NCBI GenBank assembly: GCA_021798375.1
Contig: JAJZHU010000086.1
Span: 1-8,695 of the forward strand
Source: Pseudomonadota bacterium
Lineage (GTDB): Bacteria; Pseudomonadota; Alphaproteobacteria; Acetobacterales; Acetobacteraceae
Direction: 5' to 3'
Length of the DNA stretch: 8,695 nt
The notes beneath the pieces are model-generated. The model was not told the DNA's origin. It did no database searches and worked only from the letters and a program-made list of their open reading frames with translations. A program made the position numbers and the translations under genes. Below, piece by piece: positions 1-5,823 of the stretch. Numbering within the stretch: position 1 is the first letter of the stretch; each line of letters opens with the position of its first letter.

Positions 1-1
1 G

Positions 2-46
2 TGGCTGTGGGCATTCGATAAAAAGATCGCCGCCGCGCAACCCTGA
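2..46 (+). CDS. C-terminal end of an unidentified protein (partial, cut by left edge)
   Basis: The frame beginning at base 2 is open from the window edge and stops with TGA at 44-46, encoding WLWAFDKKIAAAQP. The stop lies 13 nt before a strong plus-strand intrinsic terminator, which is where the end of a plus-strand gene is expected. The tail is too short to name; an aromatic stretch followed by a charged, alanine-rich end would suit a membrane protein, but that is a guess. The other two plus frames are less convincing: one stops at 19-21 and the other runs on through the terminator hairpin. Confidence 0.45.
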   Translation, partial: WLWAFDKKIAAAQP

Positions 47-59
47 AACTATGCCGATC

Positions 60-97
60 AACTTGCCTGGGAACATTCCCAGGCAAGTTTTTATTTT
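60..97 (+). terminator. Rho-independent terminator
   Basis: A perfect 14-bp inverted repeat (arms 60-73 and 76-89, two unpaired bases between, so the practical loop is 4 nt) is followed directly by a T-rich tract (TTTATTTT, ending at 97). The tract is on the plus side only; the minus strand has no U-run after the stem. It therefore ends a plus-strand transcript, most likely the gene whose last codons are at 2-46. Confidence 0.88.
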
Positions 98-233
98 AAA
101 GCTGTCTGGTGGCGATGGTCAATCAAGGCGGCGATGCCGACGCCATTCCAAGGCCCTGGCTGGACAGACTCGGCCACGCCGTGGTCGCCGAAATCCGCGA
201 TCAGGTGCCTGGATTGCTCGCACTCTGATCACT

Positions 234-263
234 GATTGCCGGTCCGCGCAAAACGCGGCAATC
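234..263 (-). other. Hairpin just downstream of the diguanylate cyclase
   Basis: An 8-bp inverted repeat (GATTGCCG at 234-241, CGGCAATC at 256-263) lies 5 nt past the stop codon of the minus-strand cyclase gene. No U-tract follows on the minus strand, so it is not a canonical intrinsic terminator. It may mark the transcript 3' end. The rest of 98-268 holds no gene I can support. Confidence 0.25.
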
Positions 264-268
264 CACGC

Positions 269-1948
269 TCACGCTTCGGCTGCTTCATTTTCCCTTTGCA
301 CATCGTGATGAAACACGATCTGCCGCTTGCCGGCGCGTTTGCCTACAAACAAGGCCCGATCGGCCATCTGTATGACCTGCATAACGTCCTGATCCTCGTC
401 GGGCCACAAAGCCGCCCCCACTGTCATGCCGATCTCAACCTGCCGTCCGCTTACCATATAAGGCTTCATCGCATGCGCCAGCAGCCGCTGGGCGATCACC
501 AAAGCCTCGTTTCCTTCATGTTTCTGCGCCACCACGGCCACTACAAACTCGTCGCCACCCAACCGCGCCACCGCGTCGTTGCTGCGCACATCGTGCCCCA
601 ACCGCGCCGCCACTTGCTGCAACAATTGATCGCCCACCGCGTGGCCCAACGTGTCATTCACATCTTTGAACCCATCCAGATCGCCCACCAGCAGCAAAAT
701 GCCACTTCCCTCGCGGCGTCCCCGCGCGGTGGCGAATTGCAACCAACGGTGCAGCCCGGCACGATTGTACAACCCCGTCAGCGAATCATGCGTCGCCCGA
801 TCCTCCATCTCGGCCAGTTCGATTTCCTTGTTGGTGAGACTGGCCACCAGAGCCCGCAGCGAGGCGATCAGCGTCTCGATCTCGGCAATGGCGTGCAATT
901 TGGGAAATTCCACATCGTCGCCCTGGCGCAGGCGATCGGCGAAATCGGCGATCTTGCGCAACGGCGCCGTCACCTCGCCAGCGATCGCCCAACCGATCGG
1001 CAGGAACACCAAAGCCAACAACGACGCCAAAGTAACGGACTGAAGGCGCAACACACCAACCGCGGCCGACACCATCGAGACATTCTCGCGCACCAGGACG
1101 GTCCAATTCATCATTTGCGACCGTGCCCCCGATTTGCCGCCATCGCCCGCGGCAAGCGCGACCCCGGTTAAAAACATCCCGTCCGGCCAGCGCTCGGTGC
1201 TCCAAAAAGCCCCCCCTGCCCGCGCCCGATCGATAACCGGCAGCGAAAGCCTGGTTCCGACCGACCCACCCGGCCCCGACACCACCACATGATCCGCACC
1301 GATCAGATAGATCTCGCGTGTCGTCTTGCCGTCGTCGTCGGGGGTCAATGCATTGATCCCGATGTCACGGACCCAATTTCCGCTCAATTCAGCCATGATG
1401 ACCGAATTCGGCTTGCCCTCGCTTCCGGCCACCGGGCGACTCAGCATTATCGCACCGCCGCGTTCCATCCGCGGCGAATCGACCCGCATATTGGCCCGCA
1501 TATCAGATCGATCATTGCCCTGGCGCTCTCCGCTTTGCGCAAGAATTTTGCCGTCCCGGATGATCGCCACCCAGTTATAACCGGGCATCTGCCGCCGCAG
1601 TTGATCCAGCATCGCCTTCTGCGCCGCGGGATCGCGCAAATTATTCGCCGGATCCAACACACCCAGCAAGGTCAGATCACGCTCCCGCGCGGCCATCATC
1701 CGGTTCAATTGCCCGGCAATGCGCGCGGCGTCCCTCTGCAACGACCCGCCAATGTGTTCACGCGACGCCTTTAACGTCGATTGGCCCAACACCAACCCAA
1801 AGGTCAACGCCACGCCAAATACCGTGACCATTATCACGAACGTCACGCGCGTGCGAAAATTTGCCGAGCTTCGGCGCCAACGCCGCCAGCCCTCCACGGT
1901 CCGAAAGGAAAAGCCCATCGACTTATGCTTAAACTCGAAGTTAACCAC
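269..1948 (-). CDS. Membrane diguanylate cyclase: dCache-like sensor, HAMP, GGDEF
   Basis: Predicted to make cyclic di-GMP from two GTP at the inner membrane in response to a periplasmic signal. From the GTG start the product is 559 aa. A first membrane helix lies at about 35-55, and a periplasmic region at about 56-300 has a Cache-like pattern (YNWVAIIRDGKILAQSG, then YLIGADHVVVSGP). A second helix lies at about 304-324, HAMP at about 325-378 and the GGDEF domain at about 385-550. The domain entry DSLTGLYNR, the DLDGFKDVNDTLGH segment and an intact GGDEF (464-468) argue for an active enzyme. RSND five residues before GGDEF matches the RxxD product-inhibition I-site. No EAL domain is present. 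The open frame extends to a TTG at 1966, but GTG at 1948 has GGAAAGG 5 nt upstream; ATG at 1918 is a third option. The ligand is unknown. It is transcribed divergently from the DegP-type gene and looks monocistronic. Confidence 0.93.
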   Translation of the reverse strand: MVNFEFKHKSMGFSFRTVEGWRRWRRSSANFRTRVTFVIMVTVFGVALTFGLVLGQSTLKASREHIGGSLQRDAARIAGQLNRMMAARERDLTLLGVLDPANNLRDPAAQKAMLDQLRRQMPGYNWVAIIRDGKILAQSGERQGNDRSDMRANMRVDSPRMERGGAIMLSRPVAGSEGKPNSVIMAELSGNWVRDIGINALTPDDDGKTTREIYLIGADHVVVSGPGGSVGTRLSLPVIDRARAGGAFWSTERWPDGMFLTGVALAAGDGGKSGARSQMMNWTVLVRENVSMVSAAVGVLRLQSVTLASLLALVFLPIGWAIAGEVTAPLRKIADFADRLRQGDDVEFPKLHAIAEIETLIASLRALVASLTNKEIELAEMEDRATHDSLTGLYNRAGLHRWLQFATARGRREGSGILLLVGDLDGFKDVNDTLGHAVGDQLLQQVAARLGHDVRSNDAVARLGGDEFVVAVVAQKHEGNEALVIAQRLLAHAMKPYMVSGRQVEIGMTVGAALWPDEDQDVMQVIQMADRALFVGKRAGKRQIVFHHDVQRENEAAEA

Positions 1949-1953
1949 AATCG

Positions 1954-1960
1954 CCTTTCC
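1954..1960 (-). promoter_or_regulatory. Ribosome binding site supporting the GTG start of the cyclase
   Basis: GGAAAGG on the minus strand ends 5 nt before GTG at 1948-1946. The TTG at 1966 lacks a comparable purine-rich site, and the ATG at 1918 has only weak AAG-rich sequence before it. This decides the start used here, though not conclusively. Confidence 0.45.
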
Positions 1961-1966
1961 CGCCAA

Positions 1967-2105
1967 TCCGCCGCGGCCCTATATATCATGGTCCTATTTG
2001 CGACCCTATACATGACATGAGTTTTAGATAGAGGCCACTGGACCGACACGCCGACTGTGTCAATAATGTCGCGGTCAAGCATTTTCTGCAAACGCCTACC
2101 AATTA
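1967..2105. promoter_or_regulatory. Divergent promoter region between the cyclase and DegP-type genes
   Basis: This AT-richer spacer must drive both divergent genes. It contains a direct repeat: CCCTATATATCATG at 1977-1990 and CCCTATACATG at 2004-2014, starts 27 bp apart. On the minus strand TATATA within the first copy could serve as a -10 for the cyclase, but no good -35 sits before it. On the plus strand TTGCGA at 1998-2003 is a candidate -35 without a clear -10. I see no clear sigma-E type (GGAAC) box for the protease. The repeat could bind a regulator; this is inference. Confidence 0.35.
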
Positions 2106-2111
2106 TCTCCC

Positions 2112-2116
2112 GGGAG
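2112..2116 (+). promoter_or_regulatory. Shine-Dalgarno site of the DegP-type protease gene
   Basis: GGGAG lies 7 nt before ATG at 2124 and supports that start. It is one half of a perfect 12-bp palindrome, TCTCCCGGGAGA (2106-2117), so the site could pair with the bases just upstream of it. Confidence 0.6.
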
Positions 2117-2123
2117 ACATAAT

Positions 2124-3584
2124 ATGATCAATACCAAGACGCCACCCCAACACAAACTGCGCCGTTCCATAACCGCCACCCTGCTTGCCACCAGCATCAT
2201 CGCCGGTCTGGGCGCCCTTGCGCCCATGTCCGCCCATGCGACGGGAGCCATCGAACCCACCGCCCCCAGCCAGCATATTCCCGATTTCGCCAACCTCACC
2301 GCCGAGGTTCGCCCCGCCGTGGTTTCGGTCACCAACAAGCTGAAACAGAACCAAACCCCGCAAATGCAACAGATGCTGCCCTTCGGCTTCGCCATCCCGC
2401 AACAACGTCAAGCGGTCGAAGCCCGCGGTTCGGGCTTTATCATCTCCGCCGACGGCATCATCGTCACCAACAATCATGTGGTCAAAGACGATCAATCCAT
2501 CTCCGTCACTTTGGATGACGGCACCGAGCTTCCCGCCAAGGTCATCGGCACCGATCCGCGCACGGATCTGGCGATTCTAAAGATCAACGCCGGCCATCCG
2601 CTGCCGTATCTTTTACTCGGCAACAGCGATAAAATTCGCGTCGGTGAATGGGTGATCGCGGTCGGCGACCCGTTTGGTCTGGGTGGCACCGTCACCGCCG
2701 GCATTCTTTCCGCCCGTGGCCGCGATATCGGCGACGGCCCCTATGACAGCTTTCTGCAGATCGACGCGCCGATCAACCAAGGCAACAGCGGCGGGCCGCT
2801 GTTCAACCAAGACGGCCAGGTCGTCGGCGTGAACTCGGCCATCATGTCGCCCACCGGCGGCAGCGTGGGCATCGGCTTTGCCATTCCCTCCAACACCGTC
2901 AAAACCGTGGTGGCGGAACTGGAAAAGAGCGGCAAGGTCACCCGCGGCTATCTGGGCGTGCAAGCCCAGAACGTCACCCCCGACATGGCCCGCGCACTCA
3001 ACCTGCCCGATGGCGCCAACCAAAAAGGTGCTTTGGTGGCAAGCGTCGAACCAACCAGCCCGGCATCGCAGGCGGGCGTGCAGCCCGGCGACGTGATCAT
3101 CGCCGTCGACGGCAATAAAATTGCCGACCCCCGCGGCCTGGCGGTCGTGATCGCGGGCTATGCTCCCGGCGCCAGCACCAAAATCACCGTGCTGCGCAAC
3201 GGCAAACCCACCGTCCTTACCGCCACCCTCGCCAGCCTGCCCACCGACAACGCAAGCAATGCCGCCTCGCCCAGTGGCGAAGCCAGCGGCACCGCCATCG
3301 GCGTCGAACTTTCACCGCTAACCCCCGAATTGCGCGCTCAGCTGGGATTGCCGACTCACCAGGCCGGCGTGGTAATCAGCAACGTCGCACCAGGATCGGT
3401 CGCCGAACTGGCGGGTCTGCAAGCGGGCGATCTGATCATCAGCGTGGGCGCCACCCCGGTGACCAATGTCGATGAAGCCGCCAAGGCGATCCGCGCGCAA
3501 CGCGGCAAAGACCACGCTGTCGCCTTGCGCATTCTCCGCAACGGCCAGGTCAGCTTTGTGGTGATCGGCGCAAGCCAAGGGTAA
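2124..3584 (+). CDS. degP: DegP/DegQ-family periplasmic serine endoprotease (HtrA)
   Basis: An ATP-independent protease/chaperone that degrades or refolds misfolded envelope proteins in the periplasm. The product is 486 aa, a normal length for the family. A Sec signal peptide with a basic start (HKLRR) and hydrophobic core ends at SAHA (about residue 39). The trypsin-like domain carries the full triad: His118 in TNNHVV, Asp148 in DPRTDLAIL and Ser222 in GNSGGPL. Two PDZ domains follow, at about 275-368 (GYLGVQ onward) and about 390-483, joined by a Ser/Ala/Asn-rich linker. The LA-loop segment (about 72-98, Q/P/M-rich) is short, which is more like DegQ than E. coli DegP, so the exact paralogue is uncertain. 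The start is supported by GGGAG 7 nt upstream. The gene is alone on its strand and ends at a bidirectional terminator. A periplasmic-stress sigma factor would be expected to control it, but no such promoter was recognised. Confidence 0.96.
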   Translation: MINTKTPPQHKLRRSITATLLATSIIAGLGALAPMSAHATGAIEPTAPSQHIPDFANLTAEVRPAVVSVTNKLKQNQTPQMQQMLPFGFAIPQQRQAVEARGSGFIISADGIIVTNNHVVKDDQSISVTLDDGTELPAKVIGTDPRTDLAILKINAGHPLPYLLLGNSDKIRVGEWVIAVGDPFGLGGTVTAGILSARGRDIGDGPYDSFLQIDAPINQGNSGGPLFNQDGQVVGVNSAIMSPTGGSVGIGFAIPSNTVKTVVAELEKSGKVTRGYLGVQAQNVTPDMARALNLPDGANQKGALVASVEPTSPASQAGVQPGDVIIAVDGNKIADPRGLAVVIAGYAPGASTKITVLRNGKPTVLTATLASLPTDNASNAASPSGEASGTAIGVELSPLTPELRAQLGLPTHQAGVVISNVAPGSVAELAGLQAGDLIISVGATPVTNVDEAAKAIRAQRGKDHAVALRILRNGQVSFVVIGASQG

Positions 3585-3604
3585 CGACGAATAACCCGCC
3601 GGCG

Positions 3605-3643
3605 AAAAAAGCCCCAAGAGCCAACGCTCTTGGGGCCTTTTTT
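3605..3643. terminator. Bidirectional intrinsic terminator between convergent genes
   Basis: An 11-bp perfect GC-rich stem (arms 3611-3621 and 3626-3636, loop CAAC) is flanked by six A (3605-3610) on the left and C plus six T (3637-3643) on the right. Each strand therefore shows a stem followed by a U-tract. It serves the protease gene ending at 3584 on the plus strand and the ene-reductase gene ending at 3642 on the minus strand. The right T-run overlaps the ene-reductase TAA stop codon by two bases. Confidence 0.93.
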
Positions 3644-4700
3644 AACTCTGGCCCAACGCCGGATAATCCGTATAGCCCTCGGGCCCATCGGCAAAGAACA
3701 GCGCCGGATTGGGCGCATTCAGCGCCGCCCCGGCGGCAAATCGCTGCACCAGATCCGGATTGGCGATATAAAGCACCCCGAACGCCGCCGCATCGGCCTC
3801 GCCCAACGCCACCACCTTACTGGCGCTTGCAAAGGTCAGACCTTCGTTGGCGATCAACACGCCACCAAAGATCCGTTTCAAATCCGGCCCCAGCCGCCCT
3901 TCGCCCAGATGCTCACGCAAGCACAAAAACGCCAACCCGCGCGCCCGCGCCCCTTCCGCCACCGCACCGAACAACGCCGCCGGATTGCTATCGCCCATGC
4001 CGTGCGCATCGCCGCGCGGCGCCAAATGCATGCCCACCCGGTCCGCTCCCCAAACCCCGATCAGCGCGTCGAGCAACTCGAAGGTGAATTTCGTGCGCCC
4101 GGCGATCGGGCCACCATATTCATCGGTGCGCAAATTGGTGCTGTCCTGCAAAAACTGGTCCGGCAAATAGCCATTGGCGGCGTGCAATTCGACCCCGTCG
4201 AACCCCGCCGCCAGAGCGTTTTGGGCCGCCAGGCGATAATCCTCGACAATCGCCTTGATTTCGTCGATCGAGAGCGCGTGCGGCATCACATAAGGCCGCT
4301 CGGGCCGCAGCAAACTAACGTGCCCCGGCGCCGCAATCGCGCTGGGAGCCACCGGCAACGCCCCGTCCAGAAAGACCGGATCCGAAATCCGCCCCACATG
4401 CCAAAGCTGCGCCACGATCCGCCCACCGGCGCCATGCACGGCCTGGGTCACTTTATGCCAGCCAGCCACCTGCGCCTCCGACCACAGCCCCGGCGTGTTC
4501 GCGTAACCCACGCTGCCGGGACTGACACAGGTTGCCTCGGTTAGAATCATCCCGGCCCCGGCGCGCTGACGGTAATATTCCACCATCAAATCATTCGGCA
4601 CCCGCGACGCACCAGCCCGCGCGCGCGTCAGCGGCGCCATCACGATGCGATTGGGCAGTTCCAAGGCACCCACGCGCAGCGGCGTGAACAAATCGACCAT
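3642..4700 (-). CDS. Old Yellow Enzyme family ene-reductase (alkene / N-ethylmaleimide reductase type)
   Basis: A cytosolic FMN flavoprotein of the OYE family that reduces activated C=C bonds (enones, maleimides, some nitro-esters) with NAD(P)H. It is 352 aa, a single TIM barrel of normal length. Visible family marks are APLTR near 22-26, QLWHVGRIS at 98-106, ELHAANGYL with His173, Asn176 and Tyr178 (the classical His/Asn pair plus Tyr proton donor), RTDEYGG at 191-197, and the C-terminal IANPDL and EGYTDYPAL. Two positions are odd: the Arg that contacts FMN phosphate in pentaerythritol tetranitrate reductase (R233, in GIRVSP) is His225 here (GMHLAP), and the second (R324, in FGR) is Val309 (FGV). 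The ATG start has AAAGGAG 8 nt upstream, an excellent site. It stands alone, convergent with the protease gene. Physiological substrate unknown; likely detoxification of electrophiles (inference). Confidence 0.95.
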   Translation of the reverse strand: MVDLFTPLRVGALELPNRIVMAPLTRARAGASRVPNDLMVEYYRQRAGAGMILTEATCVSPGSVGYANTPGLWSEAQVAGWHKVTQAVHGAGGRIVAQLWHVGRISDPVFLDGALPVAPSAIAAPGHVSLLRPERPYVMPHALSIDEIKAIVEDYRLAAQNALAAGFDGVELHAANGYLPDQFLQDSTNLRTDEYGGPIAGRTKFTFELLDALIGVWGADRVGMHLAPRGDAHGMGDSNPAALFGAVAEGARARGLAFLCLREHLGEGRLGPDLKRIFGGVLIANEGLTFASASKVVALGEADAAAFGVLYIANPDLVQRFAAGAALNAPNPALFFADGPEGYTDYPALGQS

Positions 4701-4708
4701 TGGTTTAG

Positions 4709-4715
4709 CTCCTTT
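4709..4715 (-). promoter_or_regulatory. Strong ribosome binding site of the ene-reductase gene
   Basis: AAAGGAG on the minus strand with 8 nt to the ATG at 4700, the best Shine-Dalgarno match in the window, fixing the start. The promoter must lie within the spacer up to about 4876, but no convincing -35/-10 pair could be picked there. Confidence 0.65.
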
Positions 4716-4876
4716 TGCAAACTCGCGTGAACTTGCGGTCGATGCGGCAACATATCAAGCGCCACATCGCCGCTGGCAGCCAAGCCTGGCGCACATCGGC
4801 GCAAACCCATGCAACAATCTGATTTATTTGGCGTAAGACCGCCCTCTGCGCGGGCAACACCCGCGGCAAATCCTCA

Positions 4877-4951
4877 TGGTTGGGGCGGGAGGATTCGAAC
4901 CTCCGTATGACGGAATCAAAATCCGTTGCCTTACCGCTTGGCGACGCCCCA
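4877..4951 (-). tRNA. trnQ: tRNA-Gln (anticodon UUG)
   Basis: The 75-nt minus-strand sequence folds as a full cloverleaf. The acceptor stem is TGGGGCG/CGCCCCA, the D arm GCC...GGC, the anticodon stem ACGGA/TCCGT with loop TTTTGAT (TTG at 4919-4917), a 5-nt variable loop, and the T arm GGAGG-TTCGAAT-CCTCC. The discriminator is A73 and CCA is encoded (4879-4877). The U1-A72 pair is typical of bacterial tRNA-Gln. A73 differs from the G73 favoured by E. coli GlnRS and fits organisms that make Gln-tRNA through GluRS and the GatCAB amidotransferase (inference). It starts 18 nt after the ispE stop on the same strand, so it is probably cut out of the ispE transcript. A small hairpin at 4849-4865 lies downstream, without a U-tract. 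Confidence 0.97.
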
Positions 4952-4969
4952 CCAGAGGGTGGCCGCTCA

Positions 4970-5818
4970 TTAGATCGTTCGGTCCGGCTCGTAAAGCCCC
5001 CCACCCCATCGCCACCAATTTTTTGGCAAAATTTCTGCCGCCAACCGCGCTGCCCCGGCGGATTCAAACAACGCGAAACACGTCGCCCCCGATCCGCTCA
5101 TGCGCGACAGCAACGCCCCCGGCAACGCGCGCAATGCCGCCAGCACCACGGCCACCTCGGGGCACAGGCCGATCGCGGCAAGCTCCAGATCGTTGCGCAG
5201 CCGCGCCAAATCCGCCACCATAGCCGCGGCATCATCCCAGGCAGCCGGAAACACGGCCTCGTCCGAAAACCCGCCCTGACGCGCCTTAAACACAGTGGGC
5301 GTGGGCAATGCCACACGCGGGTTGGCCAACACCATCCCCACGGCGGGAATCCGCGGCGCCGGACGCAAAATCTCTCCGATTCCCTGCATCAGCGCCGGCC
5401 GGCCTTGCACACACACCGGCACATCGGCACCAAGCCGAGCCGCCAATCCCATCAAATCGGCCTCTACCCCCCAAGCGCCGGCGAGCAACCGCAAACACGC
5501 CGCCGCATCGGCCGAGCCACCGCCAATCCCCGAAGCCACCGGCAGGTTTTTCTGCAGCACCAACCGCCCATAAGGCCGGATCCCCGCCGCATCGGCCAAA
5601 ATCCGCGCCGCCCGCAGCACCAGATTGTCACTCTCCGCCTGCAATGCCAGCCCTTCCGGCCCCTCGATCAGCAAAGCAAGCTCGCCCTCGGGCACCAGGG
5701 AAATCCGATCCCCCGCCCCCGCGAATACCACCAGGCTATCCAGCAGATGATAACCATCCGCGCGTTTGCCCACCACGTGCAGATGCAGATTGATCTTGGC
5801 AGGGGCAAAAATATCCAT
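4970..5818 (-). CDS. ispE: 4-diphosphocytidyl-2-C-methyl-D-erythritol kinase
   Basis: Phosphorylates CDP-ME at the 2-hydroxyl using ATP, the fourth step of the MEP route to isoprenoids, in the cytosol. The product is 282 aa, normal for IspE. The N-terminal substrate motif APAKINLHLHV holds Lys8 and Asn10. The GHMP-kinase phosphate-binding loop LPVASGIGGGSADAA lies at 92-106, the conserved GADVPV with catalytic Asp132 follows, and the C-terminal GHMP motif SRMSGSGATCF lies at 238-248. All expected active-site elements are present, so it should be active and very likely essential. The ATG at 5818 is 5 nt after the stop of the upstream TPR gene and has no good Shine-Dalgarno site, pointing to translational coupling. 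tRNA-Gln follows 18 nt downstream. Confidence 0.97.
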   Translation of the reverse strand: MDIFAPAKINLHLHVVGKRADGYHLLDSLVVFAGAGDRISLVPEGELALLIEGPEGLALQAESDNLVLRAARILADAAGIRPYGRLVLQKNLPVASGIGGGSADAAACLRLLAGAWGVEADLMGLAARLGADVPVCVQGRPALMQGIGEILRPAPRIPAVGMVLANPRVALPTPTVFKARQGGFSDEAVFPAAWDDAAAMVADLARLRNDLELAAIGLCPEVAVVLAALRALPGALLSRMSGSGATCFALFESAGAARLAAEILPKNWWRWGGGLYEPDRTI

Positions 5819-5823
5819 CGGTA

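Noticed and set aside
236..1171. 311-codon plus-strand open frame opposite the cyclase
   Set aside because: Antisense shadow of a clear GGDEF-domain gene; His/Arg/Gln-rich composition and no recognisable domain.
4759..4802. Two similar 15-mers (about GCGCCACATCGCCGC and GGCGCACATCGGCGC) upstream of the ene-reductase as an operator pair
   Set aside because: They agree at only about 11 of 15 positions in GC-rich sequence, which is easily chance; no regulator gene is adjacent.
4849..4865. Hairpin CGCGGG-CAACA-CCCGCG downstream of tRNA-Gln as a terminator
   Set aside because: Only 6 bp and no U-tract on the minus strand; it may mark a 3' end but does not qualify as an intrinsic terminator.
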